Shown here: positions 48,401-64,000 of the stretch, piece by piece
How the letters are laid out: each line of letters begins with the position of its first letter
How positions within the stretch are numbered: position 1 is the stretch's first letter
Assembly: GCA_964036275.1 (NCBI GenBank)
Contig: OZ038433.1
Coordinates: 47,673,597 to 47,737,596, forward strand
Direction: 5' to 3'
Source: Litoditis marina
Taxonomy: Eukaryota > Nematoda > Chromadorea > Rhabditida > Rhabditidae
DNA: 64,000 nt
Position numbers and translations under genes: made by a program
Notes under the pieces: model-generated
What the model was told of the DNA's origin: nothing
What the model saw: only the letters and a program-made list of their open reading frames with translations
The model's database searches: none

Positions 48401-49842
48401 CGGTACAAGAGTCTGTTTCACCATGAACCATTGAACTCACGTATTTTTGCCACACTGGCTACAATTAGCCATAGTGAGATGCTGAGAGGAACCTTCACTT
48501 CTTTCCAATCGAAAACGGCCAGAGGAAACCTGGTCAGTGGCGCTTCCTCTTCCTAAAACAAACAAGTAGGGTTGTTGATCGAGTTCAAAATTTCGAGTTT
48601 TCTAGTTTTGAAAAATTTCGAGCTTCCGCGTTTGGTGAAAAATCGAGTATTCGAGTTTAGAGCTCGCCCCGACTCGAACACTTTCAAGTTTTTCCGAGTC
48701 GAGTCGAATTTCGAGTTCGACTTTACCAGCCCTAATGTGAACATAAAAACATCAACAACATGAACAAAATGAACGTTACAAAACTAAACGCGTTTTTTCG
48801 ACGCATACTAGTATCTGTTTCATCTGCATATGTTGTTTGTACATTACAAGTAATTCACTTGTAGTGTGACATTCTGACTATATCAATGAAATGAGAATGC
48901 TACTCTATACTCTTTTTAGACATTACTTTTGGCTACTATCTGATGAGACAAGATATTGTGTGCACAGTGCACAATTGACATTTATGGCATACGTCTTTAT
49001 TGTGACTTTCGAGAACGTCTGTTCCTTTGGGGCAAATTTAATTTCTTAAAAACTTCTTGCATGTTTTTCAGGATCAATCGACCCTCAATCAAATGTGAAG
49101 TTCTAGGGTAGACTAAACGTTTTCCACAGTGCTTATCATTCAGACCTGACAATGTAGTGTTTTAATTGAAAGCGAGGTATAAAACATTTGTATTTTAAAA
49201 CATGCTATAATAAATGTAATAAACCATTCATAGCAATAAACACTTGGACATCTTAACCATTTGTTTCATATCATCTACGTACGAGGGATGAGTGAATACG
49301 TGCGTTGTGGTGTCGTTATAGTACAGACCGCGAAACATTGGTTTGCAATTGCTTCGAAACATCATTTATGTTTTTTTAATGATTGTTAGTATTTTTATTT
49401 TTTCGTGCCTGCAGTAATTTTTTGTCATTGGATAGTTTTCTAATTTCGAATGTAATGGGTGTACATGACGTAAACTTTTCTCTAGCTCCAACAAGAGCTG
49501 TTTTGTATTTCGAAAAAAGGCCTGCGTGTGACATAAAGCATTCGTTTTTTTTTATTTTACTCGACTGTTCTTTAGATGTCAGAGAGAATTGATTCAGCTT
49601 AAATTGTGATCTAACTGTTACCATGTTTATGACAAATGTTGGATACATAAATGGTATACTGTTAGCCATTCGCACACATGTTAAACACAGCAGAGATCAG
49701 AAACGTGCGATGAAAAAGTGCACGAATTTTATTTGAATGTTTCCCATGACCTATAAGAACATACCTCTTCTTCACATTTCGCAGCAATTATGCATGAAGC
49801 GCATAATGAAAGCAACAGGAATATAGTCCACGGCCGAATCAT
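39438..49842 (-). CDS. Na+/H+ exchanger, NHE family (CPA1)
   Basis: Seventeen well-supported exons, in order: 49842-49765, 48552-48441, 48172-48066, 47940-47874, 47691-47599, 46848-46715, 45756-45694, 45317-45163, 44533-44432, 44083-43996, 43508-43323, 42898-42758, 42559-42470, 42055-41985, 41371-41239, 40671-40592, 39872-39746. All phases agree. There is a signal peptide ([18 protein letters not shown]), then NHE hallmarks: [43 protein letters not shown] (the ND ion-site pair), [23 protein letters not shown], and the cytosolic [14 protein letters not shown] region. It should exchange Na+ for H+ across the plasma or an endomembrane. The C-terminus is uncertain. Either a strong acceptor (GCTTTTCAG) gives GAA-TAA and a stop at 39438, or a terminal exon 39105-38950 adds 51 residues (660 aa total) but overlaps a repeat. 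The ATG is 12 nt after a TTTTTTCAG acceptor. Confidence 0.92.
40458..40552 (-). repeat. Dispersed repeat, copy with invariant 45-bp core
   Basis: Reverse complement of 29120-29213. The core (40491-40535) is identical. It lies about 40 bp after the exchanger exon 16 donor. Confidence 0.75.
41382..41552 (+). repeat. tRNA-derived repeat, copy 1
   Basis: Matches 46919-47093: GTATATAGTCGTTGCCAACG, GGAAAGGC, ACTGTATATCTC, then a degraded tRNA-like part ending TTTGCTCGCAGGTTCGACTC. It is in an exchanger intron. Confidence 0.65.
43185..43283. mobile_element. CTCGAAA-array element, copy 1
   Basis: Dense CGAGTTT/ACTCGAAA motifs ending TTAACAACCCTA, the complement of the TAGGGTTGTT end of related copies. 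The left end is unclear. It begins about 40 bp after the 43323 exon boundary. Confidence 0.55.
43545..43680 (+). repeat. Polypurine GA tract
   Basis: GAGA-rich low-complexity DNA in the exchanger intron, about 40 bp from the 43508 exon. Confidence 0.75.
46919..47093 (+). repeat. tRNA-derived repeat, copy 2
   Basis: Better-preserved copy. The 3' half has an A box (TAGCGCAGTGGTTAGGGC), a B box (GGTTCGATTCC) and partly pairing ends (TGTGCTC/GAGCGACA). The 5' half matches 41382-41450. It has the architecture of a SINE and lies in an exchanger intron. Confidence 0.65.
48567..48735. mobile_element. CTCGAAA-array element, copy 2
   Basis: TAGGGTTGTTGATCGAG at the left end and CAGCCCTAA at the right, with TTTCGAGTTTT-type motifs between. 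It ends 14 bp from the exchanger exon 2 acceptor. Confidence 0.65.
49655..49735 (+). mobile_element. TATACT MITE, truncated
   Basis: TATACTGTTAGCCATTCGCA and the CACAGCAGAGATCAGAAACG core. The right arm is missing. Confidence 0.6.
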
Positions 49843-51102
49843 CTCGGTTAATTACTGAAAAAATAATAATTACAAAATGAATGTTGTTAATAGAAAATCA
49901 GAAACAAAGTCGAACAACTAACAATAGCCTCCGGTGTGAATGAAATTATGAAATTTCGTGTTTGTTACGTATAGTAATGGAATAATCAAACCAAAATGTG
50001 TATTCCAGTTGATGTTGAAATTTCGCACCCACTCCCACTCCATTCAATAAAACCGAAAAATGTATTTTAGTGAGCGGTCCTATTGCGTTTGAGAAGCAGA
50101 AACGGTTGTAAAAGCTTGATAACGCGCTACTGCTTGAAGAAGGACAGGGTCAACTATCAAAATAGTTATGTACTAAAAGAATTTGTTTGAGAAAAGAAGC
50201 CACGAAAACATCTTTCTACTTTATTCTCCGTGATTATTGTTTGACGAATAATTTGTTGTATTACAAGGTCTGAGAAATCAAGTTTTCAAGTTGGTTGGTA
50301 ACAAAGAGAACTGTTAAACTTTTCGACCAATCCCAACGCTTCATTTCTGGAAACTGTATTACATTTTCCAATCGCAGTTCGAAGGACCGATACGTGGGGA
50401 TTGGTCCACAATCCACATAATGGTCCTACTTTGAACACATTAGAAGTAGTATTCACCAACATTTCGACCTTACTCTCTCACATCCTGCCGCGATAGGATT
50501 TTCACAAATTAGTGCTCAAAGTGGAAAACACAGCATGGGATGAAGGTGCCAAGAGGTTCTAGCATTTCAGCATTCCGATCTCATTCAATACTTTCGTTTA
50601 CCTTGACACATAGTATCACATCGTGTTCTGTCAAACTTCTTGCTACATGTGTGCTTTGAACGAGAAAGGTCCAACGTTCAGAGAGGAGAAACGGTGTCAG
50701 AATTAACATGAAATTTAGGTTCTAGAAACTCGAGACCTACAATGGAAAGTGCACAAACACTTACGTTATTTTAATCACAATACACGTTTCTTCTGACATT
50801 CAAACCGAATTTTATGAAAAACATCGATATAATTTCAAGTTCAAAAATAACAATGGACTTTTTAAGTGGCTCAAAACTAAGTAAAATCAAATGTTTGTGA
50901 AAGTAATATTGTTTACTGTCCTGGATTCCAATTCATAACACCAAGTTGGAGGTCGGATGGGAAAAAAGAAATACAAATGACAGAATAGTTATAAAACAAT
51001 ACATTTGAAGGGATGAAAAATTTATCTGGTTACCTAAGACATTTCGGTTCCGAAAGAAAACATGTGTTATATTAATCCTTATGTGTTCTGTCGTCCTACA
51101 TA

Positions 51103-51228
51103 TATACTAGAAGTCAATTGAATAGTCACGTAAGCATTCTAATATGAGGCATCGTGCACTTTGTCATTGCACGTTTCCGAGTTCTAATGTGCTTAAAATG
51201 TTGCACGTGACCCTGTTGACTACTAGTA
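51103..51228 (-). mobile_element. TATACT MITE copy
   Basis: From TATACTAGAAGTCAATTGAA to TGTTGACTACTAG. Confidence 0.7.
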
Positions 51229-51811
51229 AAATGAAGGTGCTAGATGCATACTGTACTGTTATAGGAAAAAATGATGAGTTGCGAGAAACATCAAAGAAAC
51301 TTATTAAACCAGAACACTAAATTGTCTCTTACTGGTTTGTCTTATGTTCGATATTGCTTTTATAACTTCAACTTTATGTGCCACAATAACTAACGTCACA
51401 TGTACAACAATGTATAGTTCGTATAAAAATGACACTCAAAGTATAATGAAATATGTACTCAAAAGAAAAAGTGAGAACCGTATTTTCATTGATTGTTCGA
51501 GTTCGAGATACGGTAACGATGTACTCAAATTCATCTTCACGCGTTACATGGCTTTTGCATTGATCAATCAGCATTTTTCACCAATGCCTTGAATTAATGA
51601 AAATACTGTAACGTACTTTAATCGTAGGACAGTCGATCACTAGGTACATATAAATAGTGTGAGGTGCGTAATCAATACTTGTCGGTCTGATAAAAGACAA
51701 TTGAACGACATCAATTTGGACGAGATGGTTCGAACATTAGCTTACGTGGACACTCATTCAGATCAATGTTTCAAGTCTTCCGTATATTCGTAAGCAAAGA
51801 TTAGGGTTTTT

Positions 51812-52060
51812 ATTGGCCAATTCTATATGTAACCGGGTTTTTCGGTTTGGGTTACCTGCCAGGTGACCGATAGGTAACCTAAAATTAAATTTTTGTTCCG
51901 TCCAAACCAACGGTAAAAACGACATGTTGTGTTAGAAAAACAGGTGACGGGTTTTTCATTTTAGGTTACCAACCGGTTACCTAGTGAGGTAACCTGAAAA
52001 ATAAGTTACCGCGAACCGGATCGGTAACCAAAAAACCCGGATACATGGAATTCACCAATT
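51812..52060. mobile_element. GGTNACC-array element
   Basis: The ends are inverted repeats: ATTGGCCAATTC with CCGGGTTTTTCGG at left, and complementary AATTGGTGAATTC with CCGGGTTTTTTGG at right. About eight GGTTACC/GGTAACC motifs lie between. It has no coding capacity. Confidence 0.6.
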
Positions 52061-52766
52061 TTATTAGGGTTGATTCCAATGTAATAACATGTAAAATGCC
52101 GAGGAAAAACACAGAGAGGAATTGGAGAATGTAAGTAATATCGAACTTCTTTTTTCTGGTGCTTTGTTCCGTTCCAAACCGCCTAAAACTATTGTAGGTC
52201 AAATCGAAGTAGTTGTCTCAAGAATGCTACGAGTCGGAAAATAGTAGCAAAATGAGTGTTGATAAGGGTCTAAGCTGACTTCTTAGACGGTCTTATCTTA
52301 GGGGGCCAAAACGACCTGATTCCTTTTTTACACTGATCTATGACGTCAAAAAGTGTCAACTTGCTCATACTCCTCGTCATATATATGTAGTGCGTGACGA
52401 TTAAGCTAAAACGCATTGAGCCACAACTTATAACTCAATTAAGAATATCGCCAAGAAATCCAGAGTTTAACAATGAATAGTTTACATAAATAAACTGTGG
52501 TCGTGCGAACTTGGAGAAAATCCATTCATTTAGTTTCCAAAAGGATACAGCCGCTCAATATGTTCAAACTTAGTTGTCACCCACTCATAGATGACTTGTA
52601 GTTTAATGTGATGTGACTTTATGTTCATGCCCAATCTGCGTGCATTAACTTCTGGCACCGTAGCAAAGTCTCATGGAAAGGTCCCCTTTGAGCTCTGGAG
52701 TCAACACCTGACTCAGAGCCTGTACTATGCGTGTATATAGAAATTTGGCAATTATGTGACCAGAAT

Positions 52767-53029
52767 AGGGTTGTTCAAGACAAGAAACTCGACTCGACTC
52801 GACTCGAGAAAACTCAAAAAGTTTCAGTCGAGTCGAACTCGAAACTCGAAAACTCAAAATTTTTCTGCTTTTGAAACTCGAAAACTCGATTTTTTTAACT
52901 CGAAAACTCGGCAACTAGATTTTCTCCAGAATCGAAAAACTCGAAACCACGAAAACTCGAAAACTCGAAAATTCCTGAAACTCGAAAATTCTTGAAACTC
53001 GAAAATTTGAACTCGATTAACAACACTAG
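52767..53029. mobile_element. CTCGAAA-array element with target duplication
   Basis: TAGGGTTGTT at left and AACAACACTA at right, with a perfect 8-bp flanking duplication GACCAGAA (before 52767 and after 53029). The interior is about 20 copies of ACTCGAAA/GACTCG motifs. Confidence 0.75.
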
Positions 53030-53578
53030 ACCAGAATGTGATCAGGGACTCAATCAACTTCAGCTCACCACTTGCTACGGTGCCTGTCCCTATTCAATGA
53101 TCATTGTCTACCGTTTCACTTGCGTGAAAAGTCATCATTGCTCTCAAGGAAATAGAAAGAAAATACTGGAGAAATTCACGACTTATTTTTCAAATTATTA
53201 TTTGTAGAGAGCGGAAGGAGAGATGCTTGTAAAATTCAAGATCCGATGGGTAACTCAATGGACAAACTAGTACTCTACTTATCATATAGGCCCCTTGAAA
53301 CCGACAAACGCGCTTCCGGGCGCGGTTGTGGGTTAGGTTTCACCGCAAACTACGGGCAACGCCAAATGTTGTAATTCGCAAGTCAATTTGATAAATATAT
53401 AACCACGTCTACACATATCTGTGAATTGCAACCTTAATAGATGCATACGTTTTCATAACTTTAAGGACACAACTCACTTTTATAAAACAGCACAACATAC
53501 AACATCTGCTCAAAAACATCTGCAACAGAAGATGCTAATTCACAAAACCATTGAATCTACGAGGGAAACTTTCGAATC

Positions 53579-56302
53579 TCATTCCTCGTTTGCTTCTTCT
53601 TCAGGGTTTCCATTTGTTGCTCCATTCTCGGTACGTTCCAATACGAACCTGGAACACATAAAATATATCACGTCACACAATTTTATTAGGTCACTTCAAT
53701 ATTTCACTGAAAAATGCCTACTTTGGCAGTTCGTCTTCCTTGGGATCCCGTTCAAAGTCGAAATTGTCGTCCAAATCCGTGACTCCGCCCACTTCGCGAT
53801 AGACCGAAATTACCGAATCGGAGATTTTCTCGTATTCCTCCTCGGAAACAGCGACACTCGAATCTTCTTTCGTGATCAGATCGTACACCTCGCGGAACCT
53901 AAAACATTTGAATGATGGTAAAACCGTTCTATATAGATAAAAAATTTCAAAGCTTTCCATGAAGTCACAAATGTGGTGGATACAAACTAGGAATGCATGG
54001 GTAACAGAAAATATGTGTAACTAACTGTTTCGGCAGTCCGTCGAACAATTTTCCCTCATTGACAGCAGCAATTTTCGACCATTTGACGCTTTCATAGTCG
54101 AGTCCATCCCAGGGAAGACCCTTCACCATGTACACCCATTGGTAGAACCAAGCCTCCAACTCGTCGCGACAATTAACCGAATCTTGAAACATTGAAGTGA
54201 GATACACGAACGACGAAATAAAGGCATTAAAGCGAAATGTATGATGTAACCAGTTAATTTGACATTTAAAATGAAGGAGATAAAATGAAAGGTCACTGAA
54301 AAGTTTCATACCATTGTCGTGGTAGACCATTGGCGCAAATAGTTGACCTCCAGCCCAATTGGTAGCCACTTTCTCATCATTCGCATTTTCAGACTTGGAA
54401 GAATCCTGAGAAATTGTGAATTCAATAATAGATGATTAAACTTATAACAAAAGTACAGATACAACTTGAGTATTGATTATATCGCTTACCTTTTTAATAG
54501 AAGAAATGTCAGCCATGAACAAATGACGACCAGCCGCGTCAAAATGGAAAGACTCCATGTCAATACTGCGAGCGAGATAGCCGAGTTTGTGAATGATGCG
54601 AAGAGTCTGAAACATTGGGATGAATTAGTGAACAGTTCGGATTAGTTAAATGAACAATGCAGATCAGTTAAATGGTACGCTATTTGGTTCAAGAAGCAGC
54701 AAACATCAAATAGATGTCAAATTTGTGAGAGCTTGAACACACGATGTTTACACTGAACAGTTTTCTACCTTCCGATCTTCATTCCAGAACAAGGCAAAGA
54801 GGGAGGCATGTATAACAGTCAGCCAAACTATTGGAAGACATATAGTTCGAAACAATTCTTTGAAAAAGGCTTTTAAACAGACGTAATCAAGCTAACCATC
54901 TACTATAACCAACGGGTAATTCTTTTTCCCCAAACAATGTATACCAAGAGATACTGTACCTGGAATACATCGTGTGCAAATCTTCCCGCCGACCCGTGGC
55001 TGAGTTTTGCATTGGCAAAGTCGAAGCATTGTTGCATAGTTGGTCCTCCACGGAAATACAAAACGAGAAGATAATAGTCCCCGTGGTGCACGATGGAATG
55101 CACTTGCGAGAAGTTCGACCAGTAGTTCTCACTTTCGGCCTAAACATTGAAATAGCTTGGACAATGTTTGAAGGATTGTAAACATCGTGATTTTTTCTAT
55201 TTTAGCTCGGCAGAGTTTCATAACAACAGAACGAAATTTAAGAAAGTCAGACGGTTATAAAGAGTTCGTAAAACACTGATCCGCCGTTATAATGTGTGAT
55301 ACCTTGCAGAGGAAGGCAGCTTCCGTCTTGACCACAGAATTCTCCTCGGTTGCCATTCGAATGACCAATTCCTTGTGATCTGCTCCCATCGCCAGATAGG
55401 TGGCTCCCACACGATCATCCCAGCCAATACGCTCAAACACCTGCAACATTTGGATGAAGTAACTGAAACAACTTAAGGACATAGTTGATAACTGCACATG
55501 AAACAGGATAAAACCAATTATGACTTGTCAACCTCGTTTCAGCGTTTCACACCGTCTATAGATGCGTAGAATTCTAAGAGTTTCGATTTTGCTCTGTAAA
55601 ACTGTCTAAGAACTAAGAAAAACAACTTCACTTTCGCACAACAAGTGATATGATAGGCACAATCTTCAAACGACCCAAACCTCTTTTTCACTAATAAAAA
55701 TCAAAGGTTTTCCACCCGTATTTTCTGGATATCGATTACAAAATTGGTGCAAGTACCTGGTATCTTCCATCGATTACGTGTCCCTCTTGGTACATTGGAT
55801 ATCCGTTCAAAACTTCGAATGGAAGTTCGTTCGATTCCAATTTCTCATCTTCTTTTTCATTTGGAAGGGAAGGTCCCAGGCGGAGAGACTTGAAGGAATC
55901 ATTATTCTTACAATTAGAAATAGAATAATAATTACTATCACAACCACTTATCGGTTATAACTATAAAGCACCGAAAACAGACTAGAACTAAAACAATTTT
56001 CGAAATAATTCTTGTATGGTTAAAACTTTTCCTCCTCAGAAAATATATAAAAATCAGAAAAAGCTTATTTTACCAGATAGTCGCGAATGTTTAAAGTGTT
56101 GTTCTACCTGATGGAAACGACAGGGAAAAGTTGTACTGTAGCATAAGTTGGCAGAACATAAAAAATTTAGATATAGAGATGGAATAAGAGAGAAAACAAT
56201 AAATGAAAGAGAGATATATATATATACATATGGAGAGACAAAATAAGGAATAAATGAAAATAAACTGCGTACCTGTTTTTCGACAATGTTTTCAGTGCTC
56301 AT
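53579..56302 (-). CDS. Casein kinase 1-like pseudokinase
   Basis: 364 aa in nine exons: 56302-56273, 55888-55757, 55440-55303, 55139-54960, 54606-54490, 54405-54312, 54182-54026, 53898-53722, 53648-53579. All phases agree. The fold is CK1/TTBK-like: GRYQVFERIGWDDRVGATYL as the N-lobe start, LVLYFRGGPTMQQC as the hinge region, and CRDELEAWFYQWVYMVKGLP, which matches the CK1 'DDLESWFY...LPW' helix. Catalytic residues are missing. The beta3 Lys is Arg (ELVIRMATE), the HRD motif is ARS (LGYLARSIDMESF), and DFG is replaced by ADIS. Catalysis is therefore unlikely, and a scaffold or regulatory role is inferred. The C-terminal tail is acidic. CK1 genes are greatly expanded in nematodes. The second exon's acceptor (ccttcaag) is atypical. 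Confidence 0.85.
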
Positions 56303-56630
56303 AATTGTTGCAGGCGGGAAGCTACCGTCCAAAAAGAATAGATTGGAACAATAAAAATGGAAGGGAAAGACACGTGCGAAATAGACAGGATAGACAGAAC
56401 ACGTTAAGAAAGTACACGTGTCCCACATTCTAATTGGCTCTCGTCTGGCTCCAAACCTCTTCTATGCTGCGGCAATTTTAACATTACTTTTTTTCAAGCA
56501 TAGCATAACTTTATTACAACTTTATCACAACACATGGCTTTATTTGAACACATAACTTACCTACACGCTTTGTTTCAAGTTTGACGTTGTTAAAAATGAG
56601 AAATACTGCGCAAAATGTTCCTTACCACCA

Positions 56631-56685
56631 CTTTTTTGAATGAATTTATTGTGTTTCATCTTGAAACACAATAAAGTCATTCAAA
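56631..56685. repeat. Near-perfect inverted repeat with AATAAA on both strands
   Basis: The arms TTGAATGAATTTATTGTGTT and AACACAATAAAGTCATTCAA pair over about 25 bp around a 3-nt loop, with T and A runs outside. Each strand carries an AATAAA. Confidence 0.8.
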
Positions 56686-57040
56686 AAACCTGTGAGAAGA
56701 GGCCGAGTCCGGCCCCCCCAATATCCGTGGCGAAGGGATATTCCGTGTATGCAGAGACAAAGATATCTGGAGGGTAGTCAACTCTGAACAACCGTTGCAA
56801 CCTAAAATACCGGACTCGCCAATTTTGCAACTTAAAATACCGGAGTCAGCCAGATGTCGGCTGTACTTTTGGAAATTCATAAGGATATGCAGGCTAATTC
56901 GAGACCAGTATTTAAGCCTGCATCTTCTCCGGTATTTTAAGCTGCCAGCGTTTTCACAGAAGGAACACCACTTCGAAACGAATTGGAGTGATCTAATGAA
57001 TCTTGAAATCATGAAATCTTGAATCTTGAATTCTTGAAAT

Positions 57041-57388
57041 CTTGAAATCTTAAAAATGCTAATGTGTTCTTTGCTTTTCCTTTGTATGGATAATGGACCA
57101 TCATTTGATTCAACCTTGCCAACCAATCTTGAAATCTTAAAAATGCTAATGTGTTCTTCGCTTTTCCTTTGTATGGATAATGGACCATCATTTGATTCAA
57201 CCTAGCCAACCAATCTTGAAATCTTAAAAATGCTAATGTGTTCTTTGCTTTTCCTTTGTATGGATAATGGACCATCATTTGATTCAACCTAGCCAACCAA
57301 TCTTGAAATCTTAAAAATGCTAATGTGTTCTTTGCTTTTCCTTTGTATGGATAATGGACCATCATTTGATTCAACCTAGCCAACCATT
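57041..57388 (+). repeat. 87-bp tandem repeat, four units
   Basis: Units start at 57041, 57128, 57215 and 57302, each beginning CTTGAAATCTTAAAAATGCT and nearly identical. The 87-bp period keeps one minus-strand frame open, but nothing else indicates coding. Confidence 0.95.
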
Positions 57389-58825
57389 CTATACACGTTC
57401 CTTACCTCACGGAAAATGAACATTCCTGTAGAAAATTATGTGCTCAGTCAAAGTTGCCGCTCAAAATTGTTTCGACTCTGATTCAAGACGCGAATCTGGT
57501 TTGGTTCTTAGAAGATTTTGGGTCATTATCAGTGGAAACACTCTATGAAACTGAGAACATAATTTTCTGATAACAACATGCATGTTTGTTACAATTAAAT
57601 ATGCCACTATTCTCATGTTCATATGTAGTTGAGAGAACAAAAAGATAATGGAATGATTTATTAAGCGGGTGTTTAGACAAAATTCATGGAAGCTGGAGGG
57701 AGGCAGCGTCTAGCGACAACCTTACTAAATACCACTCAAACAAATCGACATCAAACTACAAACACAGCGTAACGGTACGACATGTGAAGCCGTGTTGTCA
57801 TGCTGCTGTGTATGTATAGTCCATTTCATTCACACTGAGACTATTTGGCATCGTGCCGAGATTTTCGACTTTTGATATTTCTTAGAGGAAACTTAAGTAT
57901 TTCAAAAACTTTCCTACCCGCGTGTTCGCATAAATATGAACAGCCGCTCAGAGATATTTGCAGTTTTTTGAACTCCAAAGTTGAAAAAATAAATATAGCT
58001 TGGAATATTTGTTGGCACGCTGCCAAACTCTCAGTGGAATGACCGGAACTACAACTTGATCCATCTTTTGCCGTGGTACGTAATCTCTTCTGTGAATGCA
58101 GATCCAACTACAACTCTACTACAAGAAAAGGAGCAAACTACATTCCCCAAACTTCACATGAGTTCTGTCCACATGAGGCCTACTTGGAACAGCTCCTAAG
58201 CAGCACCGGAAATGAAAAAACACAAAATCAATAACACAGATTACACTCGGTTGGAAAATACGAAAAATGACAGCAGGGTTCGAAATTGTGAAAACTTTGT
58301 CATGAGAAAGTTTTGTATACTTCTGTTTTCATTCGGTTCGAAAAATCAATCAGTGTGAGAGAGAGAAAGAGATAGAGAAAGAGAAAGAAAGAGAAAAATA
58401 AAGGAAAAGAGGTTATGAACCTATGCATATCGAACCCTGCCTCAGTCAAAAAATATACACAGTCAAAAGTCATACAGCTGTTTCAAACAAGATCCTCTGA
58501 AAAACATGAAAGCTCGTCAAACTGAATAAATGTTGGTCTTTGCTTAATTTAATGAAAACAATAGAAAATTAATATTTATGAACTATTTAGCCTGCTTAAA
58601 ACACTGTCTAACGGTATTCTCTGAGGAGAAAATGAATACATTGTGCCCATCAAGAATAGTAGTCATCACAACGTCAGACAGTGTTAGACAGTGTGTAGAA
58701 CGAGAGACGCAGAATGACATATTGTATAAAATCTAGTGTAGGCAATTCTACAAAACTAGTGAGATTCATTTTTGTGACGGCTTCAGGAGCCTCGGGCAAG
58801 TGGTGGCGATTTCTAATTCTATTGA

Positions 58826-64000
<5,175 letters not shown>

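Larger units (their letters stand above)
49843..53578. other. Intergenic region between exchanger and pseudokinase genes
   Basis: Contains three small mobile elements listed separately. I see no supported exon; open frames near 51.4 kb have no family resemblance. Confidence 0.5.
56303..58825. other. Intergenic region with repeats
   Basis: Contains a long hairpin (56631-56685), a small duplication of TAAAATACCGGA near 56800-56845, and the 87-bp tandem array. No supported exon. Confidence 0.5.

Noticed and set aside
51344..51592. 82-residue plus-strand frame
   Set aside because: Short, no family resemblance, and an overlapping frame exists on the other strand. Typical chance ORF in AT-rich DNA.
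57009..57383. 124-residue minus-strand frame of repeated units
   Set aside because: It is explained by the 87-bp tandem array; there is no splice or family evidence.

Overview
The window is nuclear DNA of a nematode. The evidence is two tandem cuticle-collagen genes with the nematode N-terminal box, split Gly-X-Y domains and paired-Cys knots, many short GT-AG exons ending in TTTCAG-type acceptors, a nematode-type chemoreceptor, and acceptor sites 2-12 nt before several start codons, as expected for spliced-leader trans-splicing. Genus cannot be read from the sequence. Introns are long and full of microsatellites and small inverted-repeat elements. All gene models were assembled by hand from reading frame, splice phase and protein-family resemblance.

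Plus strand, 0.2-30.5 kb: a Cys-rich gene cut by the window edge (0.2-2.2 kb); collagen A (3.7-6.8 kb, 322 aa); collagen B (8.3-10.9 kb, 340 aa); a 15-exon gene (11.8-23.0 kb, about 503 aa) whose N-terminus matches the TDP-43 N-terminal oligomerisation domain and whose remainder is coiled coil with no RRM; and a divergent PP1-type phosphatase (25.1-30.4 kb, 357 aa).

Minus strand, 64.0-32.6 kb, in transcription order: the 3' part of a multi-EGF (MEGF/CED-1-like) gene ending with an RGD-containing tail; a casein-kinase-1-like pseudokinase (364 aa); an NHE-type Na+/H+ exchanger (about 610-660 aa, C-terminus uncertain); and a seven-transmembrane chemoreceptor (318 aa). Plus- and minus-strand blocks converge at 30.5-32.6 kb. 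There is no operon-like co-functional cluster. The collagens are a tandem pair for the cuticle. PP1-like and CK1-like families are both expanded in nematodes, often in the male germ line, but their co-occurrence here may be chance.

The most unusual content is (1) the TDP-43-NTD/coiled-coil fusion, (2) a recurrent AATGTTTCAG 3' splice-site decamer, and (3) a population of small non-autonomous elements: about 13 copies of a ~130-bp TATACT-ended MITE, two copies of a poly-C element (one with a perfect 8-bp target duplication, one nested in a MITE), CTCGAAA-array elements with TAGGGTTGTT ends, a GGTNACC-array element, tRNA-derived repeats, and a 45-bp block identical in introns of two unrelated genes. 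Several of these sit within 2-45 bp of splice junctions.
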